Source: Weeksellaceae bacterium
GTDB taxonomy: Bacteria > Bacteroidota > Bacteroidia > Flavobacteriales > Weeksellaceae
Assembly: GCA_022701475.1 (NCBI GenBank)
Contig: JAKOOI010000503.1
Span: 1-7,217, forward strand
Length of the DNA stretch: 7,217 bases
Reading direction: 5' to 3'
The notes below the pieces were generated by a model. That model was given only the letters and a program-made list of their open reading frames with translations. It did no database searches and had not been told where the DNA came from. The number at the start of each line of letters is the position of its first letter. Position 1 is the stretch's first letter. A program made the position numbers and the translations under genes. Below, in pieces: positions 1 through 4,924 of this stretch.

Positions 1-936
1 GCCGGGCTTCCTGCCGGAGTGATCAACATGATCTTTACCGACGGAAAAGAGACGGCAGAAAAAGTACTTGCCCACAGGGATTTTGCAGGACTTCACTTCA
101 CCGGTTCCACCAAAGTGTTCCAGGGAATGTGGAAAATGATCGGTGATAACATCCATAATTACAGAACTTACCCGAGAATCGTAGGGGAAACCGGCGGAAA
201 GGATTTTGTAATCGCCCATCCGTCTGCCAATGCAGAAGCCGTGGCCACCGCTCTGGTAAGAGGATCTTTTGAATACCAGGGCCAGAAATGTTCTGCCGCT
301 TCCAGGGCTTACATCCCACAGTCGCTTTGGGCTGAGGTAAAACAGGTAATGGAGACCCAGATCGGTTCCATTAAAGTAGGTTCCCCTGAAGATCCTTCCA
401 ATTTTGTAAATGCAGTAATCGATAAAAATTCCTTTGAAAAATGCAAAGGTTATATTGACCGAGCCGGTGCATCGGAAGAAGCAAACGTAGTGATCGGAGG
501 AAAAACCGACGATTCCAAAGGATGGTTTGTTTACCCTACCGTTATTGAAACCACCAATCCTCAGTATGAAAGTATGGTGGAAGAAATCTTCGGCCCGATC
601 CTGTCCGTTTTTGTTTATGAAGATCAGAAATGGGCTGAAACCCTTGAGCTGGTAGATTCCTCATCTCCTTTTTCCCTTACAGGTTCCGTATTTGCACAGG
701 ACCGTTATGCGATCAACGAAGCATTCAAAGCACTGGAAAACGCAGCAGGAAATTTCTATATCAATGACAAACCTACCGGTGCCGTAGTAGGCCAGCAGCC
801 TTTCGGCGGCGGAAGGGCATCCGGGACCAATGATAAGGCAGGATCCAAAATGAACCTGTTGAGATGGACTTCCGTAAGAAGCATCAAAGAGACCTTTGTT
901 TCTCCTAAAGATTACAGATATCCTTATCTGGGATAA
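1..936 (+). CDS. pruA: Delta-1-pyrroline-5-carboxylate dehydrogenase, C-terminal part (5' end outside window)
   Basis: The enzyme oxidises glutamate-gamma-semialdehyde (the open form of P5C) to glutamate with NAD+, the second step of proline degradation in the cytoplasm. The reading frame is open from base 1 (it begins AGLPAGV), so the gene is cut by the window edge. The GTG at 19 and the ATG at 28 are internal codons, not starts. About 311 residues are visible; full-length family members have roughly 540. Typical aldehyde dehydrogenase landmarks are present in order: an HFTGST segment of the NAD-binding fold (about 94-111), the general-base glutamate in VGETGGKDF (codon 187-189), and the catalytic cysteine in GQKCSAASR (codon 289-291). 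The EEIFGPILSV segment and the C-terminal PFGGGRASGTNDKAGS motif follow. The DNIHNYRTYPRIVGETGGKD stretch is characteristic of the P5C dehydrogenase branch. No proline dehydrogenase domain is visible, but the N-terminus is missing. A terminator follows 36 bp after the stop. Confidence 0.95.
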   Translation, partial: AGLPAGVINMIFTDGKETAEKVLAHRDFAGLHFTGSTKVFQGMWKMIGDNIHNYRTYPRIVGETGGKDFVIAHPSANAEAVATALVRGSFEYQGQKCSAASRAYIPQSLWAEVKQVMETQIGSIKVGSPEDPSNFVNAVIDKNSFEKCKGYIDRAGASEEANVVIGGKTDDSKGWFVYPTVIETTNPQYESMVEEIFGPILSVFVYEDQKWAETLELVDSSSPFSLTGSVFAQDRYAINEAFKALENAAGNFYINDKPTGAVVGQQPFGGGRASGTNDKAGSKMNLLRWTSVRSIKETFVSPKDYRYPYLG

Positions 937-972
937 TACATCAAAGATCTTAAAGATCAATCATATTCACAC

Positions 973-1002
973 AAAACCCCGGAACATACATCCGGGGTTT
1001 TT
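973..1002 (+). terminator. Rho-independent terminator after pruA
   Basis: A perfect 11-bp stem (AAAACCCCGGA at 973-983, TCCGGGGTTTT at 991-1001) encloses a 7-nt loop and ends in a T-run. It lies directly downstream of the pruA stop and marks the end of that transcription unit. A T-rich stretch follows at 1015-1029. Confidence 0.9.
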
Positions 1003-1059
1003 CTATGCCGGAAGTTTTTTTTATTTTTTATCAGAGTAATAATGTATAAAACTGATATT

Positions 1060-1067
1060 TACATTTT
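1060..1067 (+). promoter_or_regulatory. Possible -7 box for the first small lipoprotein
   Basis: TACATTTT differs from the Bacteroidetes -7 consensus TAnnTTTG only at the last base. It lies about 50 bp upstream of the ATG at 1118, in the AT-rich gap after the pruA terminator. No TTG-type -33 box is visible at the usual distance. It is supported mainly by position, since the strong terminator upstream implies that the next gene needs its own promoter. Confidence 0.35.
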
Positions 1068-1117
1068 TCGGAATAGTTATTGATATGCCCATGCTACGAA
1101 CCAAAAAATAAAGTATT

Positions 1118-1348
1118 ATGAAAAAATTAATGTTAACAGCTGTAGTTTTAGGACTGGTTACCGTAAGCTGCGGTACTAAGGAATCTTCCACATCAGCGAA
1201 TAATTCGGATTCCGTAACTACGGCTACGGACAATACGATGCAGACAGCTCCTGCTGCTACCGATACGATGAGCACTTCATCGATGTCAAATCCGGACAGC
1301 ATGAAAATGAGAACTGATTCAACGGCAGTTACAGCACCTGCCAGATAA
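1118..1348 (+). CDS. Small Ser/Thr-rich lipoprotein, 76 aa
   Basis: No named family is recognised. The N-terminus MKKLMLTAVVLGLVTVSC is a lipoprotein signal peptide: two lysines, a hydrophobic core, then Cys18 as the likely lipidated residue. The -3 to -1 positions are TVS, a relaxed lipobox. The mature part is only about 59 residues, low in complexity, rich in Ser, Thr, Asp and Met, with no predicted fold, and it ends in a DSMKMRTDSTA segment. The same C-terminal pattern recurs in the lipoprotein at 2292-2495, so the two are probably distant paralogues. Both genes also share an identical 15-bp start region (attATGAAAAAATTA). The gene stands alone, between the pruA terminator and its own terminator. 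The product probably sits in the outer membrane facing the periplasm, because no strongly acidic surface-export signal follows Cys18. Function is unknown. Confidence 0.82.
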   Translation: MKKLMLTAVVLGLVTVSCGTKESSTSANNSDSVTTATDNTMQTAPAATDTMSTSSMSNPDSMKMRTDSTAVTAPAR

Positions 1349-1372
1349 TACTCCGGTTTTTATCGAATAGTG

Positions 1373-1400
1373 GTCCATCAGTTCGTGATGGACTTTTTTT
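1373..1400 (+). terminator. Rho-independent terminator after the first small lipoprotein
   Basis: GTCCATCA (1373-1380) pairs perfectly with TGATGGAC (1386-1393) around a GTTCG loop, followed by seven Ts (1394-1400). It begins 25 bp after the lipoprotein stop codon and supports that gene as a monocistronic unit. Confidence 0.88.
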
Positions 1401-1780
1401 GTGTTTCCTTCAGTCAGCAGGCGTAAAGCATATTTTCCTGTCAATATAATTCGGACAGCACTTAAAAAGAAACCAGGCACAAAAGTCGGTAAATATCTAA
1501 AAATCAAATATTTAACGAAAGCTATGTATGAATAAAACCGGCTGATCTTATTCATGAATTACCAGACAGTAAAGTATAACAATGATTGCTGTACAGCCAT
1601 AGTTCCTTACTCCTAAACACCTTAATTGCTGATTATTTTGTCCGTTTCGTAGGAGCAGTATCTGTGTAGATGAACAAAAAAGCAACCGGACTCCGGAGAA
1701 GTTCAATCTTTTGCAACGGTTAATAAGACGGTACTCTTACAAGGTGCTGTTTCATTGAAATTTCCCCTGCTGCACAGATG

Positions 1781-1797
1781 GTATTCCTCCGGAATAC
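1781..1797. repeat. Short perfect hairpin in the intergenic region
   Basis: GTATTCC and GGAATAC form a perfect 7-bp inverted repeat around a 3-nt TCC loop, followed by TTATTTT. It resembles a weak terminator or the base of a small RNA, but no gene ends just upstream, so its role is unclear. Confidence 0.35.
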
Positions 1798-2115
1798 TTA
1801 TTTTCCGGATTATCAGGTATGATGTTTCATGATAAATGACAGAAAGCATAGCGCATTCCTGATTTTTATCTGCTGATTGGGACCTGAACTGAACGGATTG
1901 TTTCTTTCAACTGAAGAAGGAAGACCGTCCGGCATCAGGAATTTTCTTGTTGGGTAAAAATGAAAATGCTTCTATTTGCCGTCAATACAGATGAGATCAA
2001 AATGGAAAACCGCATATGCAGAAAATAATCACTTCAGAAGTTGACGTGCACAAGCTTATGTAAAAGTTGATCTGATCCGGTATCTTATCGGCACACGATA
2101 CTAATCCTCCAAAAA

Positions 2116-2192
2116 CTACTAGCCAATCGCCTGTAGCCATCAGCCATTAACCATCAGCCATCATCCATCATCCATCATCCATTAACTATCAT
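2116..2192. repeat. Degenerate heptanucleotide tandem repeat (consensus CCATCAT/G)
   Basis: Eleven 7-bp units run in strict phase: CTACTAG, CCAATCG, CCTGTAG, CCATCAG, CCATTAA, CCATCAG, CCATCAT three times, CCATTAA and CTATCAT. The central eight (2137-2192) are the cleanest, and the outer units decay gradually. The array ends 65 bp before the -7 box of the downstream lipoprotein gene. It is outside any reading frame, so a change in copy number would alter promoter spacing rather than a protein. The graded divergence suggests an ageing slippage array. Confidence 0.85.
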
Positions 2193-2256
2193 CCAAAAAT
2201 ACTTATTCCTCTGAAAGAAATGTAAAACGGATGTTTTATCTTCTATCTTTTATCAT

Positions 2257-2264
2257 TATATTTG
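2257..2264 (+). promoter_or_regulatory. -7 promoter box for the second small lipoprotein
   Basis: TATATTTG matches the Bacteroidetes -7 consensus TAnnTTTG exactly and lies 27 bp upstream of the ATG at 2292. This implies a short leader of about 20 nt. No TTG is present at -33, only a T-rich stretch (2234-2251). The box overlaps the alternative TTG start at 2262, which argues against translation from there. Confidence 0.65.
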
Positions 2265-2291
2265 ATTGTACTAAACATTAAAAGAATCATT

Positions 2292-2495
2292 ATGAAAAAA
2301 TTACTGGCAGGAGCGGTTCTGGGGCTTCTTTTTTTAGGGAGCTGCGCGCAGAACAAAGAAAAGAGAGAGGAATTTAAAGACGAGCGCGACAAGGAATTCA
2401 TGCGTAACAACCTCGGAGATACGGCAACTTCCCATTCGGAATCAGCTGTTGCTGACAGCCTGAAGATGAAATCGGATACTGCAACAGCAAAATAA
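2292..2495 (+). CDS. Small charged lipoprotein, 67 aa
   Basis: The product is a lipoprotein of unknown function. The ATG at 2292 is chosen because it opens a textbook signal peptide: MKKLLAGAVLGLLFLGSC, with lipobox LGSC and lipidated Cys18. The frame extends upstream to a TTG at 2262, but that codon lies inside the -7 box. The mature part is about 50 residues. It starts with a very hydrophilic, probably helical stretch (QNKEKREEFKDERDKEF, residues 20-36) and ends in ADSLKMKSDTATAK. That end matches DSMKMRTDSTA of the lipoprotein at 1118-1348. Both proteins also have the same size class and an identical 15-bp start region. A lysine- and glutamate-rich segment close to Cys18 could act as a surface-export signal in Flavobacteriia, though it is not a clean match to the known signals. 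The gene has its own promoter and terminator. Confidence 0.85.
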   Translation: MKKLLAGAVLGLLFLGSCAQNKEKREEFKDERDKEFMRNNLGDTATSHSESAVADSLKMKSDTATAK

Positions 2496-2499
2496 CAAA

Positions 2500-2524
2500 A
2501 AACCGCAGCCTGAAACTGCGGTTT
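2500..2524. terminator. Terminator after the second small lipoprotein
   Basis: AAACCGCAG (2500-2508) and CTGCGGTTT (2516-2524) form a perfect 9-bp stem around a 7-nt loop, followed on the plus strand by ctcttt. A-rich sequence to the left (2494-2502) would give a T-run on the minus strand. The hairpin may therefore also stop transcripts of the converging gene that ends at 2594. Confidence 0.85.
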
Positions 2525-2593
2525 CTCTTTAAAAAATCGTCTGAGCCGGTTTTCTGTAATAACCCTTTCAGCGGCAATTCTTTTTCAGGCCAT

Positions 2594-3487
2594 TTATTCG
2601 CCCAGATAGATAAAGGTGTTTACCACCAGATAAGCAGATCTGTTGTCTTTGGATTTACCGCCCCCGCCTGTAGGTACCGTTGCGGTTCCGGTTACGGAAT
2701 GGATGTGGGCTCCTGAAGGGGCCGTATTGGCAAGCATGCCGATTCCTCCCCATGCAGTGGAGTTGGGATCCTGCTGATAACCTCCTGCTCCATTATTGTT
2801 TACTGTGGTCCCGGCTAAAAGAAAGGTGCCTTCTGCTGCAGTATGTGTATGGGAACCTGCGCTTTGTGCAATTCCCGTAATGGTTCCTGCAAGATTAACG
2901 TTGGGAAGATTTACCTGGTCGATCTTTACGTAGTTATTTCCTCCTGTGCTACCCGGGATTTCGGCTCCGTTTCTGGTCTTCAGGACCCGGTCGGTAGCAT
3001 CGGGGATATTCCCGGAAAAGCCAAGCTGTGCTGCCGTTGCCTTTGCTGCATCGGGAAGATTATCGATGGGCCTTCCGTCCAGCATAAACCAGCCGCCGTG
3101 GTCTACGGCCAGCATTGAATTTTTAATGTCCCCTGCCGACTGGGTCTGGAAATTACGCCCGTCGCCCTGCATTGTTTTCGTCCATACATTCCCGTCAAAA
3201 TAGTACATTCCTGGAGAAGTCATGTTCCCAGTTTTAGCGCTCGGCGTATTTACAGGAGAGGTTACATAGACCATAATTCCTGCATGTTCCGCCGTATAGT
3301 GGCTGTCCGCAGCTTTTAGCTGTTCTCCTGTAAGTCTTGGAGGAAGTATTCCTTCCGCTGTGGAGCCATCGGTTTTTCCGGCCACGACATCCAGGCTTGC
3401 CAGAGGCGATGTAGTATTGATACCTACCTGCGAAAATGCAAGGCTTGAAAATACAGAAGCCATAACGACTGTAAGTGTTGTTCTCAT
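2594..3487 (-). CDS. Exported phage-tail-collar-like protein with two GxHxH motifs, 297 aa
   Basis: Residues 1-19 form a signal peptide (MRTTLTVVMASVFSSLAFS), so the protein is exported. The mature start QVGINTTSPLASLDVV is a common beginning of Bacteroidetes surface or structural proteins. The C-terminal half resembles tail-collar or 'microcystin-dependent protein' domains. It has a GGWFMLDGRPIDNLPDA segment (131-147), in the place of the usual GWLLCDG motif, then GNIPDATDRVLK (159-170). It ends with DNRSAYLVVNTFIYLG (281-296), in the place of the usual NRPPY-type ending. Two motifs, GSHTH (211-215) and GAHIH (259-263), match the GxHxH pattern that binds metal in trimeric phage tail-fibre tips. 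A Gly-rich stretch (TGGGGK, 273-278) lies near the end. No phage genes flank it, so it is more likely a chromosomal surface or adhesin-like protein than part of a prophage. The ligand is unknown. Confidence 0.8.
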   Translation of the reverse strand: MRTTLTVVMASVFSSLAFSQVGINTTSPLASLDVVAGKTDGSTAEGILPPRLTGEQLKAADSHYTAEHAGIMVYVTSPVNTPSAKTGNMTSPGMYYFDGNVWTKTMQGDGRNFQTQSAGDIKNSMLAVDHGGWFMLDGRPIDNLPDAAKATAAQLGFSGNIPDATDRVLKTRNGAEIPGSTGGNNYVKIDQVNLPNVNLAGTITGIAQSAGSHTHTAAEGTFLLAGTTVNNNGAGGYQQDPNSTAWGGIGMLANTAPSGAHIHSVTGTATVPTGGGGKSKDNRSAYLVVNTFIYLGE

Positions 3488-3669
3488 CCGTTTAATTTTT
3501 ACTAGTTAATGGGTTAGTGGCAGCTACAGAATACCGGTTTCGTATTTTGCAGGCCTGCTAGTAAACTTTTCTTAGTTTTAGTGTTTAGGTATGTCCTTCC
3601 GGAATTCGGTCTCTCTGAGACAATTTGATGTGAATGGCGGTGGGTTGGTTATATTCCGTAAGACTTCGG

Positions 3670-3677
3670 CAAATATA
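3670..3677 (-). promoter_or_regulatory. Likely -7 box for the collar-like gene
   Basis: On the minus strand this reads TATATTTG, an exact match to TAnnTTTG. It lies about 180 bp upstream of the ATG at 3487, so the transcript would carry a leader of roughly 175 nt. No other full match was found between it and the start codon. No -33 TTG is visible. Confidence 0.5.
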
Positions 3678-3713
3678 TAAAAAGGATTGATTACCCCGTA
3701 AAAACGCCTGTCT

Positions 3714-3778
3714 GTTTTCAGGAAAATGATTACTTATTGCTGTCTGACACCCAATTCACTAGCCGTTTTCCTGAAAAC
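3714..3778. repeat. Inverted repeat made of two palindromic sites at the end of the AraC-type gene
   Basis: GTTTTCAGGAAAA (3714-3726) and TTTTCCTGAAAAC (3766-3778) are perfect 13-bp inverted arms separated by 39 bp. Each arm is also a near-palindrome: GTTTTC-AG-GAAAAT at 3714-3727 and GTTTTC-CT-GAAAAC at 3765-3778. The right arm covers the last codons of the AraC-type gene and the left arm lies beyond its TAG (3759-3761). It could be a terminator-like hairpin, though no T-run directly follows the arm, or a pair of protein-binding sites. Confidence 0.65.
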
Positions 3779-4691
3779 TGTCATTTTCTGTTTCCAGCTG
3801 TTTGATGAAAGCAGAAGGAGAATAATCCGTAACCGTTTTAAAGACCGATGCAAATTTACTATGTGAAGAAAAACCGCATTCGTCTGCAAGAATGCTGATT
3901 TTATACTGCCGGTATTTTTCGTTGTGAATCAGTTTGTCTACAATATAATTAATCCGAAGCCGGTTGATATAGCTTTTAAAATCGGAACTCTTGTGGCGGT
4001 TGATCACATGGGAAAGATACTTGGTATTGGTATTAAGTTCGCCGGCCAGGTACGGCAAAGACATATTTTTACTGTTGTATAACGTTCCTTTTTCAAATGC
4101 CATCAGCAATTCCAGCAGTTTGGCTTCGGTTTCTGAGGTCATCAAGGGCTCATTCTTTCTTTTCAGAAGGTCGTCATCATCTTTTGCGGCCACCTCTTCT
4201 ATCGAGATATTTGAAAACACATGATCCGGAACCCATACATCCTGTCCCCGTTTTCCGGAGTGGCTTCTGATCATATTCCTGATTCTGGAGCGCTGCTTTC
4301 TCTGATGCTTCCTGAAGTAAAAATAAAGCCAGGCAAGAAGCAGCAATAATGAGGCAATAATGATGTTCTTCAGCATGCCGATGCTGTTGCCGGCCTGGAG
4401 AATGGCTGCTGCAGAAACGGTAATGAATGTTGTAGCTCCGGCTTTCAGTTCAGCCGGTGTATAAAGCCGGTCAGCAGCCATATGGTTTTTAAGACACCGC
4501 ACATCCACTTCTGCAAAGCGATATGGAATTTTCTGTATGGAATTGAACTGGCTGCCGGAATATCTTATCACAGCATCATGTTGCTGATCTACCGGCAGTG
4601 CCATTAAAGAAAATAGAAAAAACACGAAAATATGAAAAATTGTAGCCATAAAACAGTTACCTATGCTCAGGTTATCATTATAATTCATCAT
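3759..4691 (-). CDS. Membrane-anchored AraC-family transcriptional regulator, 310 aa
   Basis: The C-terminal domain is an AraC-type double helix-turn-helix. The first HTH is at about 210-232 (MSLPYLAGELNTNTKYLSHV) and the second at about 265-290, with the typical ISILADECGFSSHSKFASVF and the TDYSPSAFIKQL ending. A strong membrane segment at about 108-126 (IIIASLLLLLAWLYFYF) is followed by a basic cytoplasmic stretch (RKHQRKQRSRIR). A second hydrophobic segment at 17-32 is a signal anchor or signal peptide. This topology puts residues of about 33-107 in the periplasm and the DNA-binding domain inside. Related Flavobacteriia regulators usually carry TPR repeats before the membrane segment and are about 500 residues or longer; here only about 75 residues remain. 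The start could be Met1, Met2 or Met15 (4649); Met15 would place the hydrophobic segment right at the N-terminus. The gene is divergent from the thioredoxin-domain gene. Confidence 0.85.
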   Translation of the reverse strand: MMNYNDNLSIGNCFMATIFHIFVFFLFSLMALPVDQQHDAVIRYSGSQFNSIQKIPYRFAEVDVRCLKNHMAADRLYTPAELKAGATTFITVSAAAILQAGNSIGMLKNIIIASLLLLLAWLYFYFRKHQRKQRSRIRNMIRSHSGKRGQDVWVPDHVFSNISIEEVAAKDDDDLLKRKNEPLMTSETEAKLLELLMAFEKGTLYNSKNMSLPYLAGELNTNTKYLSHVINRHKSSDFKSYINRLRINYIVDKLIHNEKYRQYKISILADECGFSSHSKFASVFKTVTDYSPSAFIKQLETENDSFQENG

Positions 4692-4708
4692 TCCGGGTGG
4701 TTTTATTA

Positions 4709-4722
4709 GTTTTCTGCAAAAC
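4709..4722. promoter_or_regulatory. Palindrome over the AraC-type gene promoter, possible operator
   Basis: GTTTTCTGCAAAAC, extended to AGTTTT-N4-AAAACT at 4708-4723, is a perfect inverted repeat. It overlaps the -7 box of the AraC-type gene and resembles the two sites at 3714-3727 and 3765-3778. A site in this position could let a regulator block or recruit RNA polymerase. Confidence 0.45.
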
Positions 4723-4724
4723 TA
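4717..4724 (-). promoter_or_regulatory. -7 box for the AraC-type regulator
   Basis: On the minus strand this reads TAGTTTTG, an exact match to TAnnTTTG, 25 bp upstream of the ATG at 4691. The leader to Met1 would be short, about 20 nt, and to Met15 about 60 nt. No -33 TTG is seen. Confidence 0.5.
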
Positions 4725-4900
4725 AGAATAATTTATATTTTAAGGAAACTTAATAGTATTGATTAATTTTTTTAACATTTTATTAATATTAAATGAATTT
4801 ATTCTATAAAAATATCCGTTTAACTTAAATCAGAAAAATAAATCAAATTGATGCTGTAACTATTTTTAAAACAGACAGACTTATGTATCAGCATTATTAT

Positions 4901-4908
4901 TACATTTG
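4901..4908 (+). promoter_or_regulatory. -7 box for the thioredoxin-domain gene, inside a palindrome
   Basis: TACATTTG matches TAnnTTTG exactly and ends 16 bp before the ATG at 4925, implying a leader of only about 10 nt. It is embedded in ATTACA-TT-TGTAAT (4899-4912), a perfect 6-2-6 palindrome that could be a binding site for a dimeric regulator. No -33 TTG is present. Confidence 0.6.
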
Positions 4909-4924
4909 TAATTATTAAAGAAAT

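Larger units (their letters stand above)
1401..2256. other. Long intergenic stretch without a convincing gene
   Basis: About 860 bp lie between the terminator at 1400 and the promoter box at 2257. Stop codons are frequent in all frames. The longest open stretches (a 48-codon frame on the minus strand at 1703-1849 and a 22-codon frame on the plus strand at 1960-2028) have no recognisable motif or start context. Only small structures are visible: AU-rich arms ATGAATAA/TTATTCAT (1528-1535, 1548-1555), a tight hairpin at 1781-1797, and a heptamer repeat at 2116-2192. It could be a decayed gene beyond recognition or hold an untranslated RNA. I see no tRNA, insertion-sequence ends or CRISPR repeats. 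Confidence 0.6.

Noticed and set aside
1319..1555. A 78-codon open frame on the minus strand starting near 1555
   Set aside because: It runs through the terminator hairpin at 1373-1400 and into the 3' end of the first lipoprotein gene. It has no promoter box and its product resembles nothing I recognise.
1703..1849. A 48-codon minus-strand frame starting MLSVIYHETSYL
   Set aside because: It has no TAnnTTTG box upstream, no recognisable motif and no conserved-looking composition. An open stretch of this length is expected by chance.
1960..2028. A 22-codon plus-strand frame starting MKMLLFAVNTDE
   Set aside because: It is too short to support, and it has no promoter, no signal peptide and no known small-protein pattern.
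2116..2192. CRISPR array
   Set aside because: The units are 7 bp and contiguous, with no spacers. It is a simple tandem repeat, and no cas genes are nearby.
2262..2291. TTG start at 2262 for the second lipoprotein
   Set aside because: It would place ten extra residues before a perfect lipoprotein signal peptide and overlaps the -7 promoter box; the ATG at 2292 is far better.
2680..3203. Several plus-strand open frames opposite the collar-like gene
   Set aside because: They are antisense shadows of a well-supported coding frame, with Cys- and Trp-rich translations that lack any domain.
2594..3487. Prophage tail module
   Set aside because: The collar-like protein carries a signal peptide and its neighbours are ordinary chromosomal genes. 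No portal, capsid, tape-measure or integrase gene is visible.
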